Shown here: piece by piece, positions 17,221-25,858 of the stretch
Numbering within the stretch: position 1 is the stretch's first letter
How the letters are laid out: every line of letters begins with the position of its first letter
From: Anaerolineales bacterium
GTDB taxonomy: Bacteria; Chloroflexota; Anaerolineae; Anaerolineales; Villigracilaceae
Direction of reading: 5' to 3'
NCBI GenBank assembly: GCA_015075275.1
Contig: JABTUU010000001.1
Location: 372,001 to 436,000 of the forward strand
Length of the DNA stretch: 64,000 nucleotides
The notes under the pieces: model-generated
The model's input: the letters and a program-made list of their open reading frames with translations, nothing else
Told to the model about the DNA's origin: nothing
Databases searched by the model: none
Made by a program: the position numbers and the translations under genes

Positions 17221-17510
17221 CACCTCCGATGTGCAGATAAAAGAATACGCCCCGGTCCATTTGCAGGACGAAGGGGCGTTTCGTGGTGCCACCTGCTTTT
17301 GCGGTTTTGCAACCGCCTTGGAGTGCGCTGTAACGGGCGCCCGCGTCCCTCTTACAATTTGATTTGCCGATTGAAAATCGGTATTCCATCAAATTCCTGC
17401 GAGGGCAAAGGCGAAGTGGACTTCTCCGGGTGGCTGATCGTCTTGCACTGACCGACGACTCTCTGAACAGTGGAGCGGATACTTGTCTTCGCGCGAACTT
17501 TGACGCCTCA
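17221..17510 (-). promoter_or_regulatory. T-box riboswitch of serS
   Basis: On the minus strand the leader contains the conserved T-box sequence GCAGGTGGCACCACG at 17282-17296, which pairs with the uncharged tRNA acceptor end in the antiterminator. A terminator hairpin with GCCCC/GGGGC arms follows at about 17247-17279, ending in TATTCTTTT, and then GGAGGT of serS. Structured Stem I sequence lies at about 17400-17500. The codon TCC (Ser) at 17418-17420 is a plausible specifier, but I could not fold Stem I to prove it. Low charged tRNA-Ser should raise serS expression. Confidence 0.85.
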
Positions 17511-17538
17511 ATTATATACGTCAAGCGAGCGTTGTCAA
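17511..17538 (-). promoter_or_regulatory. Consensus sigma-70-type promoter of the serS T-box leader
   Basis: Minus strand: TTGACA (17533-17538), 16-nt spacer, TATAAT (17511-17516). Both hexamers match the consensus exactly. Transcription would start near 17504, giving a leader of about 290 nt before serS. Confidence 0.85.
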
Positions 17539-17625
17539 TAGTTCTGGCTTAGCGCTTTGCTGGACCGCGCGAAACGCCCATTACGACTATGCCGAATTAT
17601 GGTATATTTTGCTTAGGAGTTTACT

Positions 17626-18303
17626 ATGAACGAGCGCATCCTCATCATTGAAGACGATCAGCAGATTCTTAAACTGCTTCAACGGGGTCTCGCCTATGAA
17701 GGTTACACGGTCGATTCGGCGACCGATGGGCGCATGGGGTTGATCCTTGCGCGCGATCATACGCCCGATCTTGTCATTTTAGATTGGATGTTGCCCGGCA
17801 TGGATGGGCTAGAAGTGTGCCATCGTTTGCGCACCGGCGGCTCGATTCCCATCTTGATGCTGACGGCGAAAGATACGATACAAGATCGCATTCAGGGATT
17901 GGACGCGGGCGCGGATGATTACATGGTCAAGCCGTTCAATCTCGACGAATTGCTTGCGCGCGTTCGCGCGTTGTTGCGTAGGACGCAACCGGAGCGAATC
18001 CCGGTATTAAAATTTGCCGATCTTTCATTAGATACTGGCACCCGCCAAGCCTCGCGCGGCAATCGCACGATCTCCTTGACGGCGAAAGAATATGAATTGC
18101 TCGAGTTATTCCTGCGACATCCAAAACAGGTGCTGACGCGTGAAGTGATCTTCGATCGTGTGTGGGGGTATGACTTTGGCGGCGAGAGCAATGTGTTAGA
18201 AGTGTACATTCGTTATTTGCGTCAAAAGTTGGAGGCGGAAGACGAACCGCGCTTGCTTTATACGGTGCGCGGCGTTGGATACGTCATGCGTGAAAACCCC
18301 TAA
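17626..18303 (+). CDS. OmpR/PhoB-type response regulator
   Basis: A 225-residue protein. The receiver domain covers residues 1-115 with the acidic pair EDD near 9-11, phosphoacceptor Asp in [10 protein letters not shown] and the conserved Lys in MVKPF. The winged-helix DNA-binding domain of the PhoB type covers residues 130-225 ([13 protein letters not shown]... TVRGVGYVM). TAGGAG is the ribosome site. The histidine kinase gene follows 34 bp downstream. The stimulus cannot be inferred. Confidence 0.95.
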   Translation: MNERILIIEDDQQILKLLQRGLAYEGYTVDSATDGRMGLILARDHTPDLVILDWMLPGMDGLEVCHRLRTGGSIPILMLTAKDTIQDRIQGLDAGADDYMVKPFNLDELLARVRALLRRTQPERIPVLKFADLSLDTGTRQASRGNRTISLTAKEYELLELFLRHPKQVLTREVIFDRVWGYDFGGESNVLEVYIRYLRQKLEAEDEPRLLYTVRGVGYVMRENP

Positions 18304-18337
18304 GCCGCATTTGCGCTAAAACTATTAAAGCATCATA

Positions 18338-19699
18338 ATGTCTCTCCGCCTGCGCCTGACCTTGCTCCACGCGACGCTCACAGGCGGGGTTCTGCTCGTC
18401 TTTGCGGCGGCGGCGATCCTTGTTTTCAATGCAATATTGATCAACCGAATTGACAATGCGCTTGCAACGGCGGCGGATATTGTCGTTAGCGGCATGACTG
18501 TTAACCCGATTGACGAGATTACGGTGGACCTATCCGTTATTGAGTTGAATTCCGATGTGTATATCCAGGTCTGGGGCGTGGATAACACACTGCAAACTGG
18601 TTGGCGCACGTTGGAAGGTTTTTCCGACCGCCCTTTTGATCCGAGCGCGTTTAAGTTTAATGCTCCGGTATACAGCAATATAACTTCGGGAACATATCGT
18701 CTGCGAGTGGTTAGCGCGCCTCTGACGCATAACGGCCGTCGTGTGGCGATTCTACAGATTGCGTCAAATTTGAGCGCAGTGGATGCGGCTCGCAATGAAT
18801 TGCTTAAAATGCTTATTGTGATTTGGGGGATCGCCGTCCTAGTCTCCGCGAATATAGCATGGATGACGCTTCGTCAAGCGTTGAAACCCTTGAAAATCAT
18901 CACTCAGACGACGGAGCAGATCAACCGCGCCGACGATCTTTCTCGCCGCATCCCATACGACGGCCCTGCCAATGAAATTAGCAGTTTAGTGAATTCGTTC
19001 AACCAAACCCTCGAACGTCTTGAAATTTTATTCACCTCGCAGCAACGCCTGCTTGCGGATGTAAGTCACGAACTGCGTACGCCGCTTACAGTTATCAAAG
19101 GCAATGCGGATTTGATGCGGCGCATAAAGAAATTCGACGAAGAATCGCTGACCAGTATAAATCAAGAAGCAGGGCGTCTCTCACGCCTTGTGGGAGGGTT
19201 GTTGTTGTTAGCGCAGGCTGAATCGGGAAAACTCGCGCTGGCGGAAAGCCCTGTAGAGCTCGATCTGCTTCTCGCCGAAGTTTTTCAGGAAATGAGCGTG
19301 CTGGCAGGGAATAAAGTTCGTTTACACCTCAATGAGATTGATCAAGTTACCGTCAAAGGCGACCGCGATCGGCTCAAACAAGTTCTTATTAATCTCGTTG
19401 CGAATGCGATTCAATACACGCCTGCTGGCGGAGAAATCTTCCTTAGCCTTGAAAAAATAAAGGATCAGGCTCGCATCATTTGCCGCGATACGGGTCCTGG
19501 CATTCCAGCGGAGGATTTAACCCATATCTTCGAGCGCTTCTACCGCGCCGAGAAATCGCGCACGCGCAGCAAGAGCGTTGGTTTTGGACTCGGGCTTTCC
19601 ATCGCCAATTGGCTTGTTGAGCGACACGGCGGCAGGATCGAGGTCAATTCTAAAGAGGGACAAGGCACAGTGTTTGCCGTTTGGCTGCCGGTAATTTAA
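18338..19699 (+). CDS. Membrane sensor histidine kinase
   Basis: A 453-residue kinase. First membrane segment at residues 9-32, an extracytoplasmic sensor region of about 120 residues, second segment near 155-175, then HAMP (about 178-230), HisKA with phosphoacceptor DVSHELRTPL near residue 242, and HATPase_c with N box (NLVANAIQYTP), G1 (DTGPGIP) and G2 (GFGLGLSI). It should phosphorylate the response regulator encoded just upstream. The sensor region has no recognised ligand-binding motif. Confidence 0.94.
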   Translation: MSLRLRLTLLHATLTGGVLLVFAAAAILVFNAILINRIDNALATAADIVVSGMTVNPIDEITVDLSVIELNSDVYIQVWGVDNTLQTGWRTLEGFSDRPFDPSAFKFNAPVYSNITSGTYRLRVVSAPLTHNGRRVAILQIASNLSAVDAARNELLKMLIVIWGIAVLVSANIAWMTLRQALKPLKIITQTTEQINRADDLSRRIPYDGPANEISSLVNSFNQTLERLEILFTSQQRLLADVSHELRTPLTVIKGNADLMRRIKKFDEESLTSINQEAGRLSRLVGGLLLLAQAESGKLALAESPVELDLLLAEVFQEMSVLAGNKVRLHLNEIDQVTVKGDRDRLKQVLINLVANAIQYTPAGGEIFLSLEKIKDQARIICRDTGPGIPAEDLTHIFERFYRAEKSRTRSKSVGFGLGLSIANWLVERHGGRIEVNSKEGQGTVFAVWLPVI

Positions 19700-19713
19700 T
19701 CGCTTAGTAACTT

Positions 19714-20430
19714 TTAGTTGCCTAATCCTAATCTTTGCGCGGCTTGACGGCATAATCCTGCGCCATAGTTTTGATGCCAATCGTCTAGCGCGGCGCTGGA
19801 TGCGAGCCCGTTGCGCGCATCGTTGTAAATAGGCGCGCCATAGCGGACGTATCTCGCTGTTTCAGAATGCCACGTCCATTCGCCGCGATTGATCACACCG
19901 ATGCCGCCGTTGTAACCAGCCAGCGCAAGGCGCGGATCGCCGTTTGCGGTTTGGAATGAATCTGCAAGATAGGCAAGTCCGCGTAAGGCGTTTGTTTCGA
20001 CGTTGAATCCGTTTTCGCCGTAGCGGAAGTGGAACGGCATCACTTGGAAGAGTCCCATGGCGCCGGAGCGCGAGAGTGCGTTTGGGTCGCCGCACGATTC
20101 GATCTGTATCACGGTGGCGACCAGATTGAGGTCGAGAGAAGAAGCGTTTGCCCAGCGGACGATGTTATTTTCCCAATATTGCACCTCCTGCGTGAAAATG
20201 GGAGAGAGTTCGCTTGAGGCTGGTGGAGCGGTTGACGCGGTTGAAACAGGTTGAACGATGGGCGAAGCGGAGGTCTGCATTGGTATGTTGGATGCAAGCG
20301 CGGCGAGCAGGCATGAGATCAAAATTACCGCGAGAGGCGGCAGGGCATAAAAAGACAAACAGCCGCCTGCATTGTCGTCTGCCGCGGCTGTTTGCCGATC
20401 GGGGAGGTTTTGTGAACGAGCGCGGGGCAT
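19714..20430 (-). CDS. Lytic transglycosylase (SLT domain), membrane-anchored
   Basis: A 238-residue protein with an N-terminal membrane segment at about residues 30-47, a Ser/Pro/Ala-rich linker and a C-terminal SLT domain. Motifs: ATVIQIESCGDPNA with the catalytic Glu, SGAMGLFQVMP and LALAGYNGG. These enzymes cleave peptidoglycan between MurNAc and GlcNAc. AAGGA lies before the ATG. It converges with the two-component operon, with only 14 bp between stop codons. Confidence 0.9.
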   Translation of the reverse strand: MPRARSQNLPDRQTAAADDNAGGCLSFYALPPLAVILISCLLAALASNIPMQTSASPIVQPVSTASTAPPASSELSPIFTQEVQYWENNIVRWANASSLDLNLVATVIQIESCGDPNALSRSGAMGLFQVMPFHFRYGENGFNVETNALRGLAYLADSFQTANGDPRLALAGYNGGIGVINRGEWTWHSETARYVRYGAPIYNDARNGLASSAALDDWHQNYGAGLCRQAAQRLGLGN

Positions 20431-20508
20431 GGTGGATTCCTTAATTTAAGCGTAAGAGCCCGAGCTTCGATGAGCGCAAATTATTCAGTTGGCGAAAGAG
20501 CGGATGCG

Positions 20509-21267
20509 TTAAGCGTCATATGAACGTTCGCTCGCCGAGTCGCTGAACGAATGGTAGGTAGGTTCAGCGCGCGTAAAGGACGCTTGTTGCGTAGGCTTCG
20601 TCGCGGGACGATATGATTGACCTTGCATTGTGGGCGCTGGACGGTTTAAGCTAGAAGCGGGGCGTAATGCTGCCGATTGTGTTGCTGGGCGATAGGTCTG
20701 TTGCGAAGCGGGACGGGAATAACTCCGGCTTGATTCTGCGGTAGAGAACATGCGGTCGCCAGACAGCGCGAATGAGCCGATAAGCATGATGCGGATGAGC
20801 AGAATCATGGCTGCAACGAAGATCGGCGCGAATTTTGTCAGAGTCTCGTTGCTGATCACTGCGCCGCCGGATGCGCTGGCGTGGTTGATGATGGCGATAG
20901 ACACGCCCCACCAAGTGAGGATGGCGTTGAAGCCCGCCGCGAGCAACCACGCGCCGAAGAGATAATAGACTTCTTTTGGCTCGTCGGCGCCTTGTTCGGG
21001 TGTGAACACGCGGGCGATGCCGGCAAAATCTATGCCGCAGAAGGCGATCGCGAGAATAGTCGCCCACTGCAATCTCCCGAAGGAAAGCCCGCCGAGGATG
21101 TCCTGTAAGGCGAAACGCGTAGCGTTGAAATTAGAGATCTCGAAAGCGACCAACGCTACGAGGATGATCATGCCCCAGAGCGCGCCGCGGTTTAACCGTC
21201 TCCCGTGTGTGAGGTCGCGGAATAAGGCTCGCAATCCATCCCCTGAGTTTCTTCGGTATGTGGTCAT
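20509..21267 (-). CDS. Membrane protein of unknown function, probably SOS-regulated
   Basis: A 252-residue protein. A basic N-terminus (LFRDLTHGRRLNRG) precedes four hydrophobic segments at about residues 32-50, 68-90, 103-127 and 147-170. The C-terminal 80 residues are Ser/Pro/Gln/Arg-rich and look disordered, with repeated SYRPAT-like units. No family is recognised. AAAGGAG is the ribosome site. Its promoter carries a LexA-type box in the spacer, suggesting induction after DNA damage. An SOS-controlled membrane protein could be a division inhibitor or damage-linked effector, but nothing in the sequence shows which. Confidence 0.7.
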   Translation of the reverse strand: MTTYRRNSGDGLRALFRDLTHGRRLNRGALWGMIILVALVAFEISNFNATRFALQDILGGLSFGRLQWATILAIAFCGIDFAGIARVFTPEQGADEPKEVYYLFGAWLLAAGFNAILTWWGVSIAIINHASASGGAVISNETLTKFAPIFVAAMILLIRIMLIGSFALSGDRMFSTAESSRSYSRPASQQTYRPATQSAALRPASSLNRPAPTMQGQSYRPATKPTQQASFTRAEPTYHSFSDSASERSYDA

Positions 21268-21306
21268 GTTGATCTCCTTTAATTGAATAGGTGACTGTCA
21301 CGCGAG

Positions 21307-21335
21307 ATTTTAGAACAGATGTTCTAATCTGTCAA
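21307..21335 (-). promoter_or_regulatory. Promoter with a LexA-type operator in its spacer
   Basis: Minus strand: TTGACA (21330-21335), 17-nt spacer, TAAAAT (21307-21312). The spacer contains the perfect palindrome at 21313-21324, GAAC-AGAT-GTTC read on the plus strand, within the longer palindrome TAGAACAGATGTTCTA. It fits the Gram-positive-type LexA box GAACRNRYGTTC. Bound LexA would block the promoter completely. Confidence 0.75.
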
Positions 21336-21399
21336 GGGCAAATCTGAGCGCTGAAAGGTTGTTTTTTGCAGCGCGTGCGATTCTTGGAGCGGATAAGGT

Positions 21400-21412
21400 T
21401 ATAATTTGATTA
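21400..21412 (+). promoter_or_regulatory. -10 box for a leaderless mRNA
   Basis: TATAAT at 21400-21405 ends 6 nt before ATG 21412. No Shine-Dalgarno sequence is present. Confidence 0.5.
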
Positions 21413-21996
21413 TGCCCAAACGAGCCGCTTACCCTATCTCTGCCGATGAAATCCTTAAGGAAGAGTTCAACTATATTGCGCAGACTGCCGCGCAGGCGAA
21501 TGAAGACCGCGCGCGCGTTTCCTCGTTCTATTTTGTCTCTGTGGGGTCGTTGATCGCCGCGCTCTTTGGCGCGCAGTTCTTAAATCTCGACGTTCTCGCG
21601 CTGGAATTTAAATTAGCGATCAGCGCGGTTTTCTTCCTGCTCACTTTGCTGGGCGTAAGCGTTATCTTGCAATTGGCGAGACTCCGTTTAGCGTGGTACG
21701 AGTCGGCGCTGGCGATGAATCAGATCAAAGAATTTGCGGTTGAACATAATCATGATTTGGCGGAGGCGTTCCGTTGGACGACGCGCACGCTCCCGCCGAG
21801 ATACAAGACGGCAAGCATCTCTTTTTATCAGGCGCGTGAAGCCGCGATTCTTAGCGGCGTGACTTGCTTTGCAGGGATGTATTTTGCGCAATACGCGTTC
21901 CACTTAAATGGCTGGGTGAATTGGCTGATCGCTGTCATCTGTGGCGTTTTGACGATCTTTCTTCAGATTGCCGCGTATAGGCGGGCGTTGCGTTGA
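21412..21996 (+). CDS. Four-span membrane protein of unknown function
   Basis: The start is ATG 21412 rather than TTG 21406, because of the -10 box just upstream. The 194-residue protein has a soluble N-terminal helix (about residues 10-35), hydrophobic spans at about 36-55, 63-85, 140-160 and 166-185, and a charged loop between spans 2 and 3. No family is recognised. It is divergent from the LexA-box gene and shares its intergenic region, but its own promoter does not overlap the operator. Confidence 0.6.
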   Translation: MPKRAAYPISADEILKEEFNYIAQTAAQANEDRARVSSFYFVSVGSLIAALFGAQFLNLDVLALEFKLAISAVFFLLTLLGVSVILQLARLRLAWYESALAMNQIKEFAVEHNHDLAEAFRWTTRTLPPRYKTASISFYQAREAAILSGVTCFAGMYFAQYAFHLNGWVNWLIAVICGVLTIFLQIAAYRRALR

Positions 21997-22038
21997 CGCT
22001 GTGAGACGACAATGAAGAGTAAGAGATAGAAGTACTGC

Positions 22039-22458
22039 ATGAAATCCTATCGTAAAGAACTCTGGTTCAACATCCCCGCTCGACGCGGGTTTGTCAACAT
22101 CACGCCGCAAGTGGACGAAGCGCTCCGCGAAAGCGAGGTCAGGGAGGGTCTCGTTTTGGTCAACGCCATGCATATAACGGCGTCGGTGTTCATCAACGAC
22201 GATGAAGCGGGCTTACACCAAGATTATGAAAAGTGGTTGGAAAAACTCGCGCCGCACGAACCTGTAAGTCGATACCGACACAACGATACCGGCGAGGATA
22301 ACGCCGATGCTCATATGAAGCGTCAGATTATGGGACGCGAAGTCGTCATCGCGATCACAGGCGGCAAGCTGGATTTCGGTCCATGGGAACAGATCTTCTA
22401 TGGCGAATTCGACGGCGGGCGAAGAAAGCGTGTTTTGATAAAGATCATCGGAGAATAA
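22039..22458 (+). CDS. YjbQ-family (UPF0047) protein
   Basis: A 139-residue protein covering the whole family: an early [16 protein letters not shown], then [29 protein letters not shown] with the conserved His, and [19 protein letters not shown] at the end. Some members have weak thiamine-phosphate synthase activity, but the physiological role is not settled. A strong terminator follows immediately. Confidence 0.9.
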   Translation: MKSYRKELWFNIPARRGFVNITPQVDEALRESEVREGLVLVNAMHITASVFINDDEAGLHQDYEKWLEKLAPHEPVSRYRHNDTGEDNADAHMKRQIMGREVVIAITGGKLDFGPWEQIFYGEFDGGRRKRVLIKIIGE

Positions 22459-22491
22459 AAACATCCCGAAGGCGTAGCCTTCGGGATGTTC
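22457..22491. terminator. Bidirectional terminator after yjbQ
   Basis: ACATCCCGAAGGC-gta-GCCTTCGGGATGT is a perfect 13-bp stem. An A-run on the left and T-rich sequence on the right let it serve both convergent genes. Confidence 0.85.
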
Positions 22492-22496
22492 TCTCG

Positions 22497-23132
22497 TTAT
22501 GGGCAGTTGATGCGATAGACGATCAATTGCTCGATTTTTTGCGTGCGATCTACGGCGCCGCCGCCTTTATTCAAGCCGACGATCTGGAAATCGAACCAGC
22601 CTGGATCGAGTCGCGCGTCTTGGTGAACCGATTCGCCCGTCAGTGTGATCGAAAATACGCCGTTGCCCATTTTCTGCATTTTGCCGGCGCTGCGCCATTG
22701 CGAATCGTAGAGCGCTTTTGGATAGTCTCTCGTGCGATAGAAAAGCTCAGCGGCTGTGATGTCAATTAACGACGCGGTGGCAGTGATGGTTAATTCGCGC
22801 GGCAAACAACGCAACGTAAACTCATTGCCCGAGAGGGTGATGTTCTTGAATACGCCTTTGCCGAGGATATCATCCAAGGTTATGGGCGCGGCGGCGGCGT
22901 TTGGATCGGCTGGCGCGTTTGCGGCGGGCGCGTCCGTCGGCGGGATAACCGCAGGCTGGGCGGGCTCAGGCGTGGCTGGAACGACGACCGTAACCACCAC
23001 GGTCTGCGGCTGTTGCGGCGCCTCCGTCGGCGGGACGATGACAGTCACGACCAGAGTCTCTGGCGTCGCGGCTGGCGCGCTGGCGCACGCCGTCAATATG
23101 AGCGCTAATGCCAGTAAGAAAAAACGTTTCAT
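22497..23132 (-). CDS. Lipoprotein with Pro/Thr/Val-rich stalk and C-terminal domain
   Basis: The start is ATG 23132 (AAAGGAGA upstream), where a lipoprotein signal with lipobox LTAC begins; the frame reaches further but has no support there. The 211-residue precursor has a stalk with repeated VVTV(I/V)VPxT units up to about residue 75. A C-terminal domain of about 120 residues (from ITLDDILGKGVF) contains GNEFTLRCLPRELTITATAS and ends in Cys-Pro. The domain is all-beta in appearance; no family is recognised. Confidence 0.65.
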   Translation of the reverse strand: MKRFFLLALALILTACASAPAATPETLVVTVIVPPTEAPQQPQTVVVTVVVPATPEPAQPAVIPPTDAPAANAPADPNAAAAPITLDDILGKGVFKNITLSGNEFTLRCLPRELTITATASLIDITAAELFYRTRDYPKALYDSQWRSAGKMQKMGNGVFSITLTGESVHQDARLDPGWFDFQIVGLNKGGGAVDRTQKIEQLIVYRINCP

Positions 23133-23435
23133 CTTGTTCTCCTTTATTCGAAATTCTTGATGCGCCGCTGTGTGAAAACGCGCCCTCGGCGCGGCGTGAA
23201 GGCATTTCACCATCGGCTGACAAGAATCCTACTAGCAAGACGAAAGGACGTATATAGCAGACTTGCAGTTTTAGTTTTCATTTTCGATAACTTGCGCCGT
23301 TATCTATCCTACAAAATTCCCAGGGCTTTCACACTCCTTACATGTGCGATGGATGGTATACTCGCGTTTATCCGGCAAAAAGCGCGGCGGACGCGGCTTC
23401 AGTTTCCGTGTTTATGCGATTACATTGGAGGAGCG
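23133..23435. other. Divergent intergenic region
   Basis: About 300 bp between the lipoprotein gene (minus) and the PrsW-like gene (plus). A plus-strand -10-like TATACT lies near 23356. An open frame extends through it from 23157, but GGAGG at 23428-23432 marks the true start of the next gene. A TCGGCGCGGC-rich hairpin-like stretch is seen near 23185-23200. No RNA gene is recognised. Confidence 0.4.
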
Positions 23436-24419
23436 ATGGCATTATTAGGAGCGTTTCTATTTGGGTTTGGACCCATGCTCTTATTTGCGGCATTTGTGAA
23501 TTGGCTCGACCGATATGAAAAAGAGCCGAAGATGCTGCTAGGGTCGGCGTTTGTGTGGGGCGCGGTCATTGCCGGGGGCGGCGCTTTTGTCTTGAACACT
23601 GCATTTGGGATCGGCGTGTATGTATTGACCGGCTCTGAAACGGCGACGGACTTCGGCACAGCCTCGATTATCGCCCCGGTGATCGAGGAGTTGTTAAAAG
23701 GACTTGCGATAGGCGTAGTCTTTTTATTCTTTTACAAGGAATTTGATTCAGTCCTAGACGGCATCGTGTATGGCGCCGTGACCGCGCTGGGATTCGCCGC
23801 GATCGAGAATGTGTTGTACATTTATCGCAACGGATATCAGGAGAACGGCTGGGAGGGCTTTTGGACGTTGGTGATTGTGCGCGTCATTCTAGTCGGATGG
23901 ATGCACCCGTTCTTTACGGCGTTTACAGGCATTGGCTTTGCCCTGGCGCGCCTGAGTAAAGGCGTTCTGAGAATCATAGCGATTCCCGCCGGATATGCGC
24001 TGGCGGTGATTACGCATGCGTTCCATAATACGTTCGGTTCGCTGGTTGGGGGCACGCAAGGTTTTTTCCTCGGCATCCTTGTAGATTATCTCGGGTATAT
24101 TCTGATGGTGGCGTTCATCGTTTGGATGATCATGCGCGAACGCAATGGGTTGAAACGCTATCTGGTGGAAGAGCTGAACAGCGGCTTAATCTCGCTGCGA
24201 CAATATAAGACCGCCGTTTCATTCTTTCAAGTTCAGGCGCATTTGAAAGCGCTCGTTGCTGGAAACTTCAAAACAACCGAACGGTTTTACCAAGTATTAG
24301 GCGAACTTTCGCATAAAAAGAGTCAGCTAGAGAGGCTTGGCGACGAAAGCGGAAATAACAAAATAATCGAACAGTATCGGACAGAGCTGGTCAAACTGGC
24401 TCCACTGGTGGAGGCGTAG
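23436..24419 (+). CDS. PrsW-family intramembrane metalloprotease homolog
   Basis: The start is ATG 23436, just after GGAGG. The 327-residue polytopic protein has about eight membrane spans. Family motifs: PVIEELLKGLAIG (EExxK) near residue 85, FAAIENVLYI (ExxxN-type) near 126, GWMHPFFTAF with the conserved His near 155, and THAFHNT near 195. PrsW performs site-1 cleavage of anti-sigma factors in Bacillus; the substrate here is unknown. The C-terminal 80 residues form a soluble helical tail. Confidence 0.88.
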   Translation: MALLGAFLFGFGPMLLFAAFVNWLDRYEKEPKMLLGSAFVWGAVIAGGGAFVLNTAFGIGVYVLTGSETATDFGTASIIAPVIEELLKGLAIGVVFLFFYKEFDSVLDGIVYGAVTALGFAAIENVLYIYRNGYQENGWEGFWTLVIVRVILVGWMHPFFTAFTGIGFALARLSKGVLRIIAIPAGYALAVITHAFHNTFGSLVGGTQGFFLGILVDYLGYILMVAFIVWMIMRERNGLKRYLVEELNSGLISLRQYKTAVSFFQVQAHLKALVAGNFKTTERFYQVLGELSHKKSQLERLGDESGNNKIIEQYRTELVKLAPLVEA

Positions 24420-24475
24420 GGCTGCGAGAGGCGTTGCGGTTGTCTGCGAGAGTTCGTGATAGAATTTTATAGATC

Positions 24476-24547
24476 GCCCCCGTAGCTCAGTGGACAGAGT
24501 GTCGGCCTCCGGAGCCGAAGAGCGCAGTTCGAGTCTGCGCGGGGGCG
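24476..24547 (+). tRNA. tRNA-Arg, anticodon CCG
   Basis: Cloverleaf read directly: acceptor arms GCCCCCG and CGGGGGC, discriminator G, D stem GCTC/GAGT, anticodon stem TCGGC/GCCGA with loop CTCCGGA (anticodon CCG at 24509-24511) and T arm CGCAG-TTCGAGT-CTGCG. The 3' CCA is not encoded. It reads the Arg codon CGG. Confidence 0.93.
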
Positions 24548-24550
24548 CAA

Positions 24551-24580
24551 GCCGAGACCGCCGTAAGGCGGTTTTTGGCT
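24551..24580 (+). terminator. Terminator after tRNA-Arg
   Basis: ACCGCC-gtaa-GGCGGT followed by TTTTT, inside a wider GCC...GGC arm. Confidence 0.8.
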
Positions 24581-24677
24581 CATAAGAGGAGACGGCTCTT
24601 CGAGTCTCTTTTGCTTATCCGGGTGCCGAATCACGGCAAACCCTAAAGCCCCTTATCCTTTCATGCGTCAAAGACGT

Positions 24678-24691
24678 TACAATTTATGCAA
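24678..24691 (+). promoter_or_regulatory. -10 box for a leaderless mRNA
   Basis: TACAAT at 24678-24683 ends 7 nt before ATG 24691; no ribosome site is visible. Confidence 0.45.
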
Positions 24692-25746
24692 TGAAGAATT
24701 ATATTCCGATCATCTGGTTGGCGCTCTTGTGCGCAGGCTGCGGCGTTTCCGAGAATACTCTGGAAGCGCCGACGGCAACGCGACCCACGATCGCTGCGAC
24801 CCTGTCTCCATCGCCGACTTTGAAGCCGAGCGAAACGCCTCTTCCGCCGCCTACGAAAACATTCGTTCCGATAGCGGGCGTTACGCTTACGCAGGTGAAT
24901 GTGCGCGCCGGACCGTCCAAGGCGAACGAGCCGCTCGGCGTTATCCCGGCGAATGTAAGCGTGGAAGTCATCGGCAAGGATTTGGGAGGAAATTGGTGGC
25001 TGATCGTTTACCCACAGGCGCCGATGAGGCATGGGTGGGTGACTTCCGAATATGTCGCTGTGAACGATGCGCCGAGCGTTCCGGTGATCAAGGCCCGCTC
25101 CTCCGCCGTCGTCCAACAGCAAGTTAATGTGCGGAGCGGACCAGGCGTTAGTTTTAATTCGTTAGGCGTATTGAACGTGAAGGATACGGTTTGGTTGACG
25201 GGGAAAGACGCCGCTGGCGCATGGCTGCAGATTGAATTCGCAAGCGGACCGCAGGGCAAAGGTTGGGTTAACGCGGCGTTCATGGATGCGACAGACATAG
25301 CCGCGCTTGCGATCGTTTCAGCGGATAACGAGTTGATCGGAACGGCGACGCCGCCAAACTCAACCGCTGCGACCGCGCCAGCGGAGCGCATCGCGCCGGA
25401 AGATGGTGATTCCGCTTCTGCGCCGGCGGCGAGTGTGACGCTCTCCTTGTTGGGGACGCGGTCGTTTCAGTATTCGAGCGACGTCTCTTCGCCGATGGGC
25501 GACGCTGAGGATTGGATCCAATTCGTTTCGTCGGCTGAGAGCGCAGCGATTCGGTTGGAGTGTCAGGGCAGCGAGTCGTATATCGCGGAGGTTATTGTTG
25601 AAGGGAAGGCGACTCAAAACCTTATGTGCGGAGAAACCGTTCTGATTCTCACTGCGCCTGCATTAACATATGTAATTCGATTTCAGTCTGCGCCGATGGA
25701 CGGTTTGCAATATACCCGTTTTACGACGACGGTCAAGTTGCCGTAA
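24691..25746 (+). CDS. Lipoprotein with two bacterial SH3 domains
   Basis: A 351-residue precursor. The signal peptide ends in LLCAGC (lipobox near residues 8-13). A Thr/Pro-rich stalk (residues 24-65) precedes two SH3b repeats at about 68-128 (QVNVRAGPS... GWVTSEYV) and 140-200 (QVNVRSGPG... GWVNAAFM). A further beta-rich domain with two Cys residues lies near 240-350. SH3b domains bind cell-wall peptides or glycans, so a cell-envelope role is likely. A second SH3 lipoprotein is encoded at 54982. Confidence 0.85.
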   Translation: MKNYIPIIWLALLCAGCGVSENTLEAPTATRPTIAATLSPSPTLKPSETPLPPPTKTFVPIAGVTLTQVNVRAGPSKANEPLGVIPANVSVEVIGKDLGGNWWLIVYPQAPMRHGWVTSEYVAVNDAPSVPVIKARSSAVVQQQVNVRSGPGVSFNSLGVLNVKDTVWLTGKDAAGAWLQIEFASGPQGKGWVNAAFMDATDIAALAIVSADNELIGTATPPNSTAATAPAERIAPEDGDSASAPAASVTLSLLGTRSFQYSSDVSSPMGDAEDWIQFVSSAESAAIRLECQGSESYIAEVIVEGKATQNLMCGETVLILTAPALTYVIRFQSAPMDGLQYTRFTTTVKLP

Positions 25747-25858
25747 GCCGCCGAGTTCGCCCTTTGCGATGGCGGCCGGATTGTGATGGGCGGCACAGGT
25801 TTTCTATTTTTATGGTAGAGTTAAATTCGATTTTCCGGCTTGGCGAGGGATAACATAT

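Noticed and set aside
23157..23435. N-terminal extension of the PrsW-like protein
   Set aside because: The extension is basic and without family similarity, and GGAGG directly precedes ATG 23436.
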